Shown piece after piece: positions 1-8,140 of a stretch of 64,000 nt of DNA. The translations under genes were made by a program, and so were the position numbers. The number at the start of each line of letters is the position of its first letter. Positions within the stretch are counted from its first letter, which is position 1. This DNA comes from Saccharopolyspora shandongensis. GTDB taxonomy: Bacteria > Actinomycetota > Actinomycetes > Mycobacteriales > Pseudonocardiaceae. The stretch is from NCBI RefSeq assembly GCF_900106995.1, contig NZ_FNOK01000029.1, positions 49,543 to 113,542 of the forward strand. Direction: 5' to 3'. The notes beneath the pieces were generated by a model that made no database searches, was not told the origin of the DNA, and worked only from the letters and a program-made list of their open reading frames with translations.

Positions 1-223
1 CCAGCGGTGCCGAGGCGGTGGCGACGAGGCCGGGAACGGTCAGCATCAGGCCCGCGGTGCCTTCCGACACGTCCAGCTCGGAGCCGACCGGCGTGAGCAG
101 TCCCACCGGCAGCAGTTCGGAGGTCATCAGGGAGAAGATGCCCAGTGCCACGGCCAGCACGGCGAGCCAACCCCTGGCGGTCGACCGGCCGGTCTGGGGC
201 ACCGAATCCTCGCAGGTCGTCAC
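1..223 (-). CDS. MFS transporter, N-terminal part (cut by window edge)
   Basis: This is the first 74 residues of a membrane efflux transporter that continues beyond the left edge. After a short polar N-terminus comes a hydrophobic segment, then GIFSLMTSELLPVGLLTP, a signature I associate with the first helix and loop of DHA1/AraJ-type major facilitator exporters. Translation probably begins at the GTG at 223-221. The substrate cannot be told. About 365 bases separate it from the divergent peptidase gene. Confidence 0.7.
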   Translation of the reverse strand, partial: MTTCEDSVPQTGRSTARGWLAVLAVALGIFSLMTSELLPVGLLTPVGSELDVSEGTAGLMLTVPGLVATASAPL

Positions 224-589
224 GACTCTGAAAACCTTTCTCGGGGAGAGCGATCCGCGGCGCGCCGCCGGCGGTCAGGCGGTGACGAGGACGGCGGAGG
301 AGTCCATGCGCTGTGGCACCGGGAAAGCTGTCACGCCACGACCCTAAGCGCTGGAACGACCGCGGATCTGGTGCATTCCCGTGCGGGGAACACGGGCCAA
401 TTCGCCGCCGGACAGCCCGGCTGGAACTCGCGCACGCTCGGAACCCCGGTTTCGGCCGGTGCCGCACCCGGTCGGGCCTGGCGCCAGCAGGTGCCGCCGA
501 CGTCCGCGACCGCTGGGTCGTTGCCGATGCAAGGGAATTCGGCTCCGGATCTTGTGGTGCGGCCGTTCGGCGGGGCAGACTCCTGCGTC
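224..589. other. Divergent intergenic region, no gene seen
   Basis: The region lies between the leftward MFS gene and the rightward M14 peptidase. The peptidase frame is open upstream to 371, but that extension is polar and lacks a signal sequence, so I treat it as noncoding. Promoters for both genes should lie here. I saw no convincing operator or hairpin. Confidence 0.4.
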
Positions 590-1603
590 ATGGTGAAGTC
601 GACGCGCATAGCGCTGCTTTCCGTTGTCGTAGCGGTCCTTTCGATCCTGGGGTTCGTCGCGCCTTCGCAGGCCGCGCCGCCCGGCCGGGTCGACCCGCGG
701 CCTAGCACGGAGAAGCTCGCCCGGGAGCTGCAGGAGCTCCAGTGGCGCAGCCGTGGTGCGATCCAGGTGAACGCGATCGGCGAGTCCAACCAGGGCAGGC
801 CGGTGTGGAGCGCGCGGGTCGGCGACGGGCCGTTGCGCATCCTCTACGTCACCCAGCAGCACGGTGACGAGCCGCTCGGCACGCCCGCCGCGCTGGAGTT
901 CCTGCGCGACGTCGGCGTCGGCCAGAGCAACTACCAGCGCTGGTTGCGGTCGCAGGTGACCGTCGACATCGTGGTGCGGGCGAATCCCGATGGTCACGAG
1001 CAGAACTGGCGCTACAACTACGCGCCCGACGCCACCCCCGAGTACGGCGAGGCGGGCAAGGGCTACGACATCAACCGCTACCACGACCCGGCGGTTGCGC
1101 CCGAGGACAACCCGGCCACCGAGGCGGGCCTGATCCAGCGGCACTACGCGCAGTTCCAGCCGCAGATCGTGGTCGACTACCACATGCAGGGCCGCTACGT
1201 CGACGGCTCGGGGCGCGAGATCACCGCGTCGCTGCTGTGGCCGACGAACCAGGGCGTTGCGGCGGACGACATCGCGCTGGCCAAGCAGATCTCGGTGGTG
1301 GCGCAGCGGTCGATGACCGAGGGCGGCGCGAACGTGTCGCAGTACCCGGGCGGCGACTACCAGGGCATCGCCCGCAACGCCTACGGGCTGCGCGGCAGCG
1401 GTAGCGTGCTCATCGAGCTGAGCGACATGGGCGCGGAGCACGAGCAGGCGCAGATCGAATCGGCGCTGCGGTCGATGCTGGCCATCGCGCACAGCGCGGC
1501 CGATGGCTCGCTGACGAAGGTCGATCCGGCCGGGGCCGACGCGATCCCGCCGCGCGGGACGCCGCTGCCGCAGGCCGCGGCGAGCAGCGTGCACTCCGAC
1601 TGA
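590..1603 (+). CDS. Secreted M14-family zinc carboxypeptidase
   Basis: Predicted exported metallopeptidase of 337 residues. Start ATG 590 is chosen because it gives a clean signal peptide: basic MVKSTR, a hydrophobic core to about residue 24, then APSQA and a likely cleavage site. M14 hallmarks are visible: the HxxE zinc motif (H91, E94), NPDG near residue 130, the third zinc ligand H198 in VDYHMQ, and the catalytic glutamate E276 in VLIELSD. It probably removes C-terminal residues from peptides outside the cell; the substrate is unknown and a deacylase-like role is possible. A strong hairpin follows the stop codon. Confidence 0.85.
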   Translation: MVKSTRIALLSVVVAVLSILGFVAPSQAAPPGRVDPRPSTEKLARELQELQWRSRGAIQVNAIGESNQGRPVWSARVGDGPLRILYVTQQHGDEPLGTPAALEFLRDVGVGQSNYQRWLRSQVTVDIVVRANPDGHEQNWRYNYAPDATPEYGEAGKGYDINRYHDPAVAPEDNPATEAGLIQRHYAQFQPQIVVDYHMQGRYVDGSGREITASLLWPTNQGVAADDIALAKQISVVAQRSMTEGGANVSQYPGGDYQGIARNAYGLRGSGSVLIELSDMGAEHEQAQIESALRSMLAIAHSAADGSLTKVDPAGADAIPPRGTPLPQAAASSVHSD

Positions 1604-1610
1604 GTCGGCA

Positions 1611-1655
1611 ACGGAGCACACGGCCTGCGGTTGCGCAGGCCGTGTGCTTCTCCGT
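1611..1655 (+). terminator. Intrinsic-type hairpin after the M14 gene
   Basis: A perfect 15-bp stem (1615-1629 with 1634-1648, loop of four) is extended by a second complementary stretch, ACGGAG with CTCCGT. It begins eight bases after the peptidase stop. There is no long T tract, as is usual in G+C-rich actinobacteria. It may also stop leftward transcription. Confidence 0.7.
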
Positions 1656-1672
1656 TTCCGGGCTCAGGTGCG

Positions 1673-1864
1673 CTAGCGATTCGCCGGCACGCCGAAGGAT
1701 TCCAGCACTGTGTCCACATAGGATTCGGCGTACTCGGGTGCGGCGTCAGCGCTGTTCAGCGCGACCGTGCCGAGGTAGACCGCGTACGCGGCGGCGGCGA
1801 GATGCCGGGCCTGGTCGGCGGGCGGGCCAGGTTCGGCAAGTGCGGGTTTTGCGGGGCAGGTGCG
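1673..1864 (-). pseudogene. C-terminal remnant of a TetR-family regulator
   Basis: The minus strand carries an open stretch of about 63 codons with no start codon, ending at TAG 1675-1673. Its last 45 residues (for example AYAVYLGTVALNSADAAPEY, ending FGVPANR) resemble the C-terminal helices of TetR regulators. It is in the same frame as the upstream MFS gene and directly follows that gene's TAA stop, so it looks like the tail of a lost regulator left after a deletion. The family call rests on sequence flavour only. Confidence 0.45.
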
Positions 1865-3259
1865 TTAGGCATAGCGCCGGAATCCGGTTACCGCGGTGAT
1901 AGCTCCGAGACCGGCGAGGATACCGATAGCGGCGAATGCGGTGTGGAAGCCGCCGAGGCCGGTTCCGGCCACGAGGACAGTTGACACGGCCGCGACGCCT
2001 GCCGCGCCGCCGATCTCACGCATCGTCTCGATCAAGCCCGAAGCGAGTCCTGATTCCGATTCCGTGACGCCGGACAGCGCGCCGATCTGCAGCGAGGGCG
2101 CGCAGAGCCCGAAGCCGAGTCCAGCGAGCAAGAACGCCGGAAGCAGGTCGGAGACGTAGTCGACGTCGGCGGGGACCCGCGTAAGCCACACCATTCCGAC
2201 GGTCACGAGCATCAGGCCGATCACCAGCAGGCGCCGGACGCTCACGGCGGCTGCGAGGCGGCCCGCGGCGGACGATGCCACGAAGACGGTCGTTGTCGTG
2301 GCAAGCCACGCCAGACCAGTATGCGTCGGCGAGTAGCCGAGTTCCTGTTGCATCAGCAGCGATCCGAGGAAGATGAACGAGAAGAACGCACCGAACACGA
2401 GCAAAGCGGTGAGGTTCGCCGCGACGAGCGTGCGATTCCTCAGTGCCCTGGCCGGCACGAGCGGGGCTGGTGAACGCTTCTCGAGCCAGACGAACGCGGC
2501 TGTCAGCCCGCCCGCCGCGATGAACCACGCCAGTGTGATGGCGGAGGTCCATCCGTGGGTGGAGGCATGGTGGAGTGCGTAGACGAATGTCAGCAATCCG
2601 CCGGTCACCGTGCTCGCCGCTGCGACGTCGAGCCGCCCGGAACGGCCACGGGGCTCATCGGCCGCAAGGCAGATGGTGGCGAGTGCGATGAGCACGAGTC
2701 CTGCGGGAACGTTGATGAAGAACGCCCACCGCCAGCCCGGACCAGCGGCAATGAGACCACTCGCGACAACGCCGACCGTTCCGCCTACGCTGGCGACGGC
2801 TCCGAGGATGCCGAAAGCCCGATTGCGTTCCCGCCCTTCGCGGAAGGTGACGGCCAGCAGCGACAAGGCTGCCGGTGCGATGAGTGCGCCGCCCAACCCT
2901 TGGAGCCCACGGGCTGCGATCAGCATGCCGACGTGCTGCGCCACGCCCGCCAACAGCGATGCGGCGGTGAACAAGCCAAGGCCGGCGAGCATGATGCGGC
3001 GTCGTCCCAGCAGGTCGGTTATCCGACCACCGACGAGGAGGAATCCGCCGAGCAGGAGGCCGTAGGCGACGACAATCCACTGCAGACTGGCTTGGCTGAC
3101 GTCGAGGTCTCGCTGGATCGAGGGCAGGGCCACGTTCACGATGGCGATGTCAACGCCCACCATCGCCTGGGCGGCGCCCGCCAGTACCAGCACGAGGCCT
3201 TGGCGAGGGCGTGCCTTCTTCTCGCGAGTGGTTTCCACGGTGCTTTCCATGGCAGACAT
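1865..3259 (-). CDS. MFS drug-efflux transporter, DHA2 (EmrB/QacA) type
   Basis: A membrane proton antiporter of 464 residues with about 14 hydrophobic segments. The first helix is followed by GVDIAIVNVALPSIQRDL, the motif typical of DHA2 multidrug exporters, and then by GGRITDLLGRRR, the MFS loop 2-3 motif. Start ATG 3259 has AAGGAC about nine bases upstream; the frame is open to 3490 but that extension lies inside the SRPBCC gene. Both genes run leftward with a 29-base gap and probably share a transcript. A TetR remnant follows, suggesting the pump once had its own repressor. Confidence 0.85.
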   Translation of the reverse strand: MSAMESTVETTREKKARPRQGLVLVLAGAAQAMVGVDIAIVNVALPSIQRDLDVSQASLQWIVVAYGLLLGGFLLVGGRITDLLGRRRIMLAGLGLFTAASLLAGVAQHVGMLIAARGLQGLGGALIAPAALSLLAVTFREGRERNRAFGILGAVASVGGTVGVVASGLIAAGPGWRWAFFINVPAGLVLIALATICLAADEPRGRSGRLDVAAASTVTGGLLTFVYALHHASTHGWTSAITLAWFIAAGGLTAAFVWLEKRSPAPLVPARALRNRTLVAANLTALLVFGAFFSFIFLGSLLMQQELGYSPTHTGLAWLATTTTVFVASSAAGRLAAAVSVRRLLVIGLMLVTVGMVWLTRVPADVDYVSDLLPAFLLAGLGFGLCAPSLQIGALSGVTESESGLASGLIETMREIGGAAGVAAVSTVLVAGTGLGGFHTAFAAIGILAGLGAITAVTGFRRYA

Positions 3260-3288
3260 AGGTTCGGTGTCCTTCAACTCGCGGCGGT

Positions 3289-3801
3289 TCACCGGCGGTA
3301 GCTCGCCATGGGCTGGCCGGCACCGGTGGTGATCAGCTGCGACAGGCTCTTGGTGATGAAGAAGGTCCAGGCGCGCGAGCACGCTTCGAAGCAGGCGGAT
3401 TCCGCCGCGGTGAGGCCTTCGTGCGTGAAATGCAGCGTCGTGCCCTGCGCGTCGGTGGTGATGTCGAAGATGACGTTGGTGTCGGTCCACTCGTCGCGGT
3501 CGTCGCTGAAGGTGCGGTCGGAGGGCAGCGAACGCACGCAGTCCACGACGTGCCAGACCACCCGTCGGCCGGGCACGACCTCGGTGATCTGGAACCGGGC
3601 GAAACGGATGCCCCCCTTGGCTCGGGCGGTCTCACCGGCGTATTCGGTGTCGTCGGTGAAGACGAACTCGTCGTGCAGGGCGGCAGAGTGGCCGATGAGG
3701 TTCTCGCTCCACCAGCCGCGGGCGTTGGTAATGGCCTCGAAGACCTGCTCCGGCGTCCGGTCGACGGTCATGGTGGCGGTCAGGTACTCGGTGTCCGACA
3801 T
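3289..3801 (-). CDS. SRPBCC / AHSA1-like ligand-binding protein
   Basis: 170 residues with the START-like helix-grip fold pattern: YLTATMTVDRTPEQVFEAIT at the start, GWWSENLIG, and a C-terminal amphipathic helix before the end. Members of the AHSA1/polyketide-cyclase-like group bind small hydrophobic ligands in a cavity; many have no known reaction. The gene begins at ATG 3801 and lies directly upstream of an MFS exporter on the same strand. Upstream, also leftward, are the ECF42 sigma factor and its DGPF partner. SRPBCC proteins are often found near such sigma genes, so a joint stress or drug response is plausible but unproven. Confidence 0.75.
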   Translation of the reverse strand: MSDTEYLTATMTVDRTPEQVFEAITNARGWWSENLIGHSAALHDEFVFTDDTEYAGETARAKGGIRFARFQITEVVPGRRVVWHVVDCVRSLPSDRTFSDDRDEWTDTNVIFDITTDAQGTTLHFTHEGLTAAESACFEACSRAWTFFITKSLSQLITTGAGQPMASYRR

Positions 3802-3915
3802 CGTCCTTGCCTCTCTCTCGGGTGGTTTCGCCCCACCGACGAAGGAGGCCGCCCGGGATCGACATCGACCGGGAAGAAACTTCGAAAAATTCGGCCGCGA
3901 TGACCTTTGTGCTGG

Positions 3916-5133
3916 TCAGAGCTCGGAAAGACGACCCGACAGATAGCGACGTTCGGCGTCGGTCGGCGCCAGTTTCAGCGCCTCCTCGTAGGACGTCGCG
4001 GCCTCGGCGAGGCGGCCGTCCCGGCGGAGGAGATCGGCCCGTGTCGCGGGCAGCAGGTAGTAGCCATCGAGCTCGCCGGACTCGGTGAGATCGTCGACGA
4101 GGGCGAGTCCGGCGGGGATGCCGTCGGCCATCGCGATCGCCACGGCGCGGTTGAGGTCCACCACGGGAGATGGCGCCAACCGCATGAGCTCCGCATAGAG
4201 GGCGGCGATCTGCGGCCAGTCGGTAGCCGCGGCGGCGGGCGCTGTGGCGTGACAGGCGGCAATCGCGGCCTGCACCTGATACGGCCCGGAGCGCCGCACG
4301 GCCAAAGCTTGGTCAAGCGTCGTAAGGCCTTCGGCGATCAGCGCGCGATCCCACTGGGATCGGTCCTGGTTCTCCAACGTGACCAGCACGCCGTCATCGG
4401 TGCGATGCGCGCGGCGGGCCTCGAGCAGCAGCATCAACGCCAACAGGCCGCGCGCCTCAGGCTCGGTCGGCATCAGCCGGACCAGCGTCCGGGCGAGGTG
4501 GATCCCCTCAGCGGCCAGTGCCCTGCGCCCGTCTTCTTCGTCGTAGCCCTCGTTGAAGATCAGGTACAGCACCGCGAGGACAGCTGTCAGCCGGCGCGGC
4601 AGGAGCTCCGCCGGTGGAACTCGGTACGGTATCCCGGCCTCGACGATCTTGCGCTTGGCGCGCACCAGGCGTTGCGCCATCGTCGGTTCGGCGGTCAGGA
4701 ACGCCTTGGCGATCTCACCCGTGCTCAGCCCCGCCAGCGTGCGTAGCGTCAGGGCCACCCGGGCAGGGAACGGCAGCGCGGGATGACAGCACGTGAAGAT
4801 CAGTCGCAATCGCTCGTCAGGAATCTCCTCCGCCGACGGCTCGATCGGATCCCGCTCCAGCACAGCAAGCTGCCGCACCTTCGCCGCCCCCACCGTGTCA
4901 CGCCGCAGCCGATCGGTCGCCCGGTGACGTGCCGTCGTCGTCAGCCACGCACCCGGACGAGCTGGAATTCCATCGCGCGCCCACGTCGCCAACGCGGCGG
5001 CGAACGCGTCCTGCGCGCAGTCCTCCGCCAGGTCCCAGTTCCCGGTCAGCCCGATCAGCGTGGCGACCACTTGGCCCCACTCGTCCCGATACGCCGCATC
5101 GACCGCGGCACGAACCGCCTCCGGCGCGGTCAT
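3916..5133 (-). CDS. ECF RNA polymerase sigma factor, ECF42 type
   Basis: A 405-residue sigma factor with an N-terminal sigma2 region (about 10-75, with DLAEDCAQDAFAAAL and an arginine-rich helix), a sigma4 region (about 105-170, LSTGEIAKAFLTAEPTMAQR), and a long helical C-terminal extension of about 230 residues typical of ECF42 rather than of short ECFs. There is no anti-sigma gene next to it. It starts at ATG 5133 and overlaps the DGPF gene stop by four bases, so the two are translationally coupled. Established knowledge: ECF42 genes are almost always paired with DGPF/YCII genes, and the extension is needed for activity. Confidence 0.9.
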   Translation of the reverse strand: MTAPEAVRAAVDAAYRDEWGQVVATLIGLTGNWDLAEDCAQDAFAAALATWARDGIPARPGAWLTTTARHRATDRLRRDTVGAAKVRQLAVLERDPIEPSAEEIPDERLRLIFTCCHPALPFPARVALTLRTLAGLSTGEIAKAFLTAEPTMAQRLVRAKRKIVEAGIPYRVPPAELLPRRLTAVLAVLYLIFNEGYDEEDGRRALAAEGIHLARTLVRLMPTEPEARGLLALMLLLEARRAHRTDDGVLVTLENQDRSQWDRALIAEGLTTLDQALAVRRSGPYQVQAAIAACHATAPAAAATDWPQIAALYAELMRLAPSPVVDLNRAVAIAMADGIPAGLALVDDLTESGELDGYYLLPATRADLLRRDGRLAEAATSYEEALKLAPTDAERRYLSGRLSEL

Positions 5134-5465
5134 TCCCAGACGGGGCGGACCTCGACACAACCCCGGCTCGCGTAGGGGTGCCGTGCCGCGATCGCGATCG
5201 CCTCGTCCAGATCGACGCACTCGATGATGTCAATACCGCCGATGAAGTCCTTCGTCTCCGCGAACGGGCCATCGGACACCAGCGTCTCCCCATCACGGAC
5301 ACGGACCGTCGTCGCATCCGCCACCGGACGCAGCCGCGCACCACCGAGAATGGCTCCCCGCCGATCCACCTCCACCCCATACGCCTGATACGCCGGGTCC
5401 GCCGCAATCTCCTCCATGGTCGGCGACACCTTCTCGTCGTCACAGATCAGCAACACGTACTTCAT
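5130..5465 (-). CDS. YCII-related DGPF-domain protein, ECF42 partner
   Basis: 111 residues starting MKYVLLICDDEKV. The family-naming motif appears as SDGPFAETKDFIGGIDIIEC, followed by an amphipathic helix LDEAIAIAARHP and a beta strand ending VEVRPVWE. These small alpha/beta-barrel proteins share the YciI fold; their biochemical role is unresolved, though they occur beside ECF42 sigma factors. The stop codon overlaps the sigma start (ATGA). Start ATG 5465 is preferred over the longer frame to 5507, which adds unrelated residues. Confidence 0.9.
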   Translation of the reverse strand: MKYVLLICDDEKVSPTMEEIAADPAYQAYGVEVDRRGAILGGARLRPVADATTVRVRDGETLVSDGPFAETKDFIGGIDIIECVDLDEAIAIAARHPYASRGCVEVRPVWE

Positions 5466-5955
5466 GATCCCACTATGCCCGACCTGCCCGATCCGCTCGA
5501 ACGCCACACCTCTGCCGAACGATCGGCTGCCGCCCTACCCGGCGTTCGGACGTTCACCGCTGCCTGCACGCCATTGAGCGTTTTTCATCCTGGTGAGCCC
5601 GCAGTCGCGGGTCGCAAAGCTGCACGTCGATGGGGTGTCGCATGCGCCGCAGGCGCATAACCCACCTACGACGCTTGCACCGCCGCGGGTTCACGGTGCC
5701 CACCCCTTCGGGGTTCCCTCGGCGAGGACGGCCCCGACGCCGTGTATCGGACATACATAAGGAAGGGCACCCACAGACCAGGAAGCCTCTGAGGTTCCGC
5801 CACCCGCACCGCCACGCAAACTGAGGTTGGAAAAACCTCATTGGAAAGGGCTGATTTCGAGGGCGAGAAGTGGGATCTGGCCCGCATTCCTCGTGATCGA
5901 CACGGCTCCGCGAATTGTGGGCCAGATCCCAGAACGAGGGCGCGTTCGTGGCCCC
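5466..5955. repeat. Palindrome-rich noncoding block, possible repeat family
   Basis: No credible gene in 490 bases, but unusually many inverted repeats: ATGCGCC/GGCGCAT at 5642-5658, an ACCCC-TTC-GGGGT hairpin near 5702-5714, TGTAT/ATACA around CGGAC at 5743-5757, TGAGGTT/AACCTCA with loop GGAAA at 5822-5840, and a perfect 13-bp pair at 5871-5883 and 5919-5931. The last could terminate the leftward VOC gene. The cluster looks like a dispersed intergenic element, but only a genome-wide search could show copies. Confidence 0.4.
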
Positions 5956-6390
5956 TCAGTCGAGACAGAACTCGTTGCCCTCGATGTCCTGCATCACGAT
6001 GCACGACTCGTTGTCTTCATCGGCAAGCAGTAGCCGCACGCGTACCGCGCCGAGCGCGACCAGTCGTTCGCACTCGGCCTCGAGTGTGGCGAGACGCTCT
6101 TCGCCCACGAGCCCGGTGCCGACCCGCACGCAAAGGTGCAGCCGATTCTTGACGACCTTGCCTTCGGGAACGCGCTGGAAGTACAGCCGCGGGCCCACAC
6201 CTGAGGGATCACTGCAGGCGAACGCTGAACCCTGACGCTCGGGCGGCAGCGAGCGATCGAAATCGTCCCAAGTAGCAAATCCTTCCGGTAGCGGCGGTAC
6301 GACGTACCCCAAGATCTCGCACCAGAAACGAGCGACGCGCTCAGGTTCTGCGCAGTCGAAGGTGACTTGGAACTGCTTGACCGACGTCAT
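5956..6390 (-). CDS. VOC-family (glyoxalase-like) protein
   Basis: 144 residues with the paired beta-alpha-beta-beta-beta pattern of the vicinal-oxygen-chelate superfamily. The N-terminal half has QVTFDCAEPERVARFWCEIL and LPEGFATWDDFD; the C-terminal half has RLHLCVRVGTG and ends MQDIEGNEFCLD, the usual final strand carrying the metal-ligand glutamate (GNEF). It is close to the actinobacterial glyoxalase/bleomycin-resistance-like VOC proteins. The actual substrate is unknown. Start ATG 6390; the extra 16 codons to 6438 look noncoding. No operon partner. Confidence 0.8.
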   Translation of the reverse strand: MTSVKQFQVTFDCAEPERVARFWCEILGYVVPPLPEGFATWDDFDRSLPPERQGSAFACSDPSGVGPRLYFQRVPEGKVVKNRLHLCVRVGTGLVGEERLATLEAECERLVALGAVRVRLLLADEDNESCIVMQDIEGNEFCLD

Positions 6391-6549
6391 CGGTCCACCA
6401 TAGTGGCGCGTGTTGTTCACCGAGCCCCCGGATGTCATCGCCGCACTTGCGTTCCGGGCGTCACGGCACGTGCCCGCGTCTTTTTCGGGAACGGCTCCTG
6501 AATTCGTGGGCCGCGGACACTGTGCTTGGTCGACCGCGGTGGGCGTGGA

Positions 6550-7251
6550 TCAGCGTGTTCGCCCCGCCGTCAGCGCGGTGGCCAGGTCGTCCAGGTCGTC
6601 GAACCGCCCGTCGAAGGTGTCGGTGCTCGTCGGCGGATCTCCTCCCGGCCGGTGGACGTAGGCGGTCCGCATGCCGGTCGCCTGGGCGCCGCGGAGGTCC
6701 CAGGCGTGGGCGGCCACCATGAGCACGCGTTCTGGCGGGCAGCCCGCGGTGTCGATCGCGAGCCGGTAGACCTCCTGCGCAGGCTTGTAGACCAGGACGG
6801 CTTCGCCGGACGACGTCTGGTGCCAGCGCAATCCCGCATGTGCGCTGAGCCGCAGCAGTGCGGTGCGGCTGGCGTTGGAGAGCCCGAGCACGGCGAAGTG
6901 GTCCGCGAGCCGTTCGAGGCCGGCGACGGTGTCGCCCCAGGGCGGCAATCTTTGACCCGCCGTGGCCAGCCGGGCGATGGCCGCCGGATCGGCGAGCCCG
7001 GCGCGTTCGGCCACCAGCCGGGCGGCCTCCCGGTCGATGATCTCGGAATTGGCGTATGGGCGGTGTCCTTGCGCGATGCGTTGCTGTTCGAGCTCGACGT
7101 GCTCCAGCCACGAGGTGAGCAGCTCGTCGACCGTCGCATCGTCGGACGTGGGCGCCGCGTCGCGAATCGCCGCTCGCAGCCCGCCAGGTTCGTCGACCAA
7201 TGTTCCGAGGACGTCGAAGACGACGATCTCGACGTCGCGGATGTCTGCCAC
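6550..7251 (-). CDS. HAD hydrolase, haloacid dehalogenase type II-like
   Basis: 233 residues. HAD motif I is VVFDVLGTLVDE (first aspartate is the nucleophile; the usual second aspartate is L, as in type II haloacid dehalogenases), motif II is LGLSNAS, a lysine in VYKPAQEVYRLA serves motif III, and motif IV is MVAAHAWDLRGAQATGM. This layout matches L-2-haloacid dehalogenase-like proteins, which hydrolyse 2-haloacids through an aspartyl ester, but many homologues act on phosphate esters. Start GTG 7251 has a strong AGGAGG site. It is divergent from the CGNR gene across two near-identical operator-like repeats. Confidence 0.8.
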   Translation of the reverse strand: MADIRDVEIVVFDVLGTLVDEPGGLRAAIRDAAPTSDDATVDELLTSWLEHVELEQQRIAQGHRPYANSEIIDREAARLVAERAGLADPAAIARLATAGQRLPPWGDTVAGLERLADHFAVLGLSNASRTALLRLSAHAGLRWHQTSSGEAVLVYKPAQEVYRLAIDTAGCPPERVLMVAAHAWDLRGAQATGMRTAYVHRPGGDPPTSTDTFDGRFDDLDDLATALTAGRTR

Positions 7252-7272
7252 GCGATCTCCTCCTGGAACTGG

Positions 7273-7334
7273 CGTCACCGGTTTGACAGGTGACGAGTTT
7301 GCTCCCAGGTTCGTCACCGGTCAAGATGGTGACG
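7273..7334. promoter_or_regulatory. Twin operator-like inverted repeats in divergent promoter
   Basis: Two copies of CGTCACC-N9-GGTGACG lie at 7273-7295 and 7312-7334, 39 bases apart start to start, so on nearly the same DNA face. Both spacers begin with GGT. The first includes TTGACA, a possible -35 element. They sit exactly between the HAD and CGNR genes, and the second copy abuts the CGNR start codon. Autoregulation by the CGNR protein is an inference. Confidence 0.55.
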
Positions 7335-7873
7335 TGGATTTCGCCTTCGTGAGCGGCAACCCGGCCCTCGACCTGGCCGGCACCGTGGGGTCTCGCCGGG
7401 ACGAGCCCATCGACGCCCTGGTCGCGCCCGCGGACCTGGAGCGGTGGGTGGCCGAATGCGCCGAGCTGCCGGACCAGGTCACCGCCGACTTCGCAACCTT
7501 CGAGTTCACGCTGGCACTGCGAGAGGCGCTCTACCGGCTCGCGCTCGATCGCGTGCTCGATCGGCCCTTCGACCCGGGCAGCCTCGAAATCGTCAACGGC
7601 GCGGCCGCCGCGCCGCTGCCCGCGATCAAGCTCAGCGACGCGGGTCTGCGCACTTCGGGAGATCTCCGCGCCGTGCTGGCACAAATAGCCAGGAGTGGTA
7701 TCGCCGTGCTCGGCGATCCCCACGCCTGCCTCAAGGAATGCGGTCGCAACGACTGCACCCGCATCTACCTCGACCGCTCGCGCGGCGCCCGGCGCACCTG
7801 GTGCGGGATGGACGAGTGCGGCAACCGCGTCAAGGCCGCGGCCTACCGAGCGCGCCGACGGGCCAAGGCCTGA
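7334..7873 (+). CDS. CGNR zinc-finger (ABATE-domain) putative regulator
   Basis: 179 residues. The N-terminal ABATE-type region begins VDFAFVSGNPALDLAGTV, and the C-terminal zinc finger reads DPHACLKECGRNDCTRIYLD then RTWCGMDECGNRVKAAAYR, giving the name-giving CGNR and four metal-binding cysteines. Members are predicted DNA-binding stress regulators, mostly uncharacterised. Start GTG 7334 is the first start codon that keeps the family N-terminus; it lies inside the second operator repeat, so a protein bound there could also block initiation. A bidirectional terminator separates it from the P450 operon. Confidence 0.85.
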   Translation: MDFAFVSGNPALDLAGTVGSRRDEPIDALVAPADLERWVAECAELPDQVTADFATFEFTLALREALYRLALDRVLDRPFDPGSLEIVNGAAAAPLPAIKLSDAGLRTSGDLRAVLAQIARSGIAVLGDPHACLKECGRNDCTRIYLDRSRGARRTWCGMDECGNRVKAAAYRARRRAKA

Positions 7874-7884
7874 GCAGAACGAAC

Positions 7885-7915
7885 GATCGCGCCGCAGGCG
7901 AGCCGCGGCGCGATC
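7885..7915. terminator. Bidirectional hairpin between convergent genes
   Basis: GATCGCGCCGC at 7885-7895 pairs perfectly with GCGGCGCGATC at 7905-7915 around a 9-base loop, between the ends of the CGNR gene and the P450 operon. Confidence 0.7.
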
Positions 7916-7922
7916 ACCGGCG

Positions 7923-8117
7923 TCAGTCCTCCACGACGATGGCCAGCGCCGGGCACAACACCGCGGCCTGCCGGACGTCCTCCGCGAGTCCGGCGGGCGG
8001 ATTCGCGTTGAGCAGCACCACGACGCCGTCCTCGTCGCGCTGGTCGAAGACCTCTTCCGCGGCCAGCACGCACTGACCCGACGAGACGCACTTGTCCTGG
8101 TCGATGGTCACCTTCAT
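7923..8117 (-). CDS. [3Fe-4S] ferredoxin, P450 redox partner
   Basis: 64 residues, starting MKVTIDQDKC. The cluster ligands appear as DKCVSSGQC near the N-terminus and VLCPALAI near the C-terminus, the three-cysteine pattern of actinobacterial 3Fe-4S ferredoxins that feed electrons to cytochromes P450. It is the last gene of the leftward operon, 23 bases after the first P450. It resembles the second ferredoxin at 10559-10759, so each P450 may have its own electron donor. Confidence 0.92.
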   Translation of the reverse strand: MKVTIDQDKCVSSGQCVLAAEEVFDQRDEDGVVVLLNANPPAGLAEDVRQAAVLCPALAIVVED

Positions 8118-8140
8118 CGGAACTCCTCGGGTTCGGGCGG

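Noticed and set aside
344..1621. 425-codon minus-strand frame opposite the M14 gene
   Set aside because: Arg/Val/Leu-rich shadow; the plus strand has signal peptide and catalytic motifs.
5630..5841. Short Arg-rich frames in the palindrome cluster
   Set aside because: Arg/His-rich on both strands, no ribosome sites, and they cross several hairpins.
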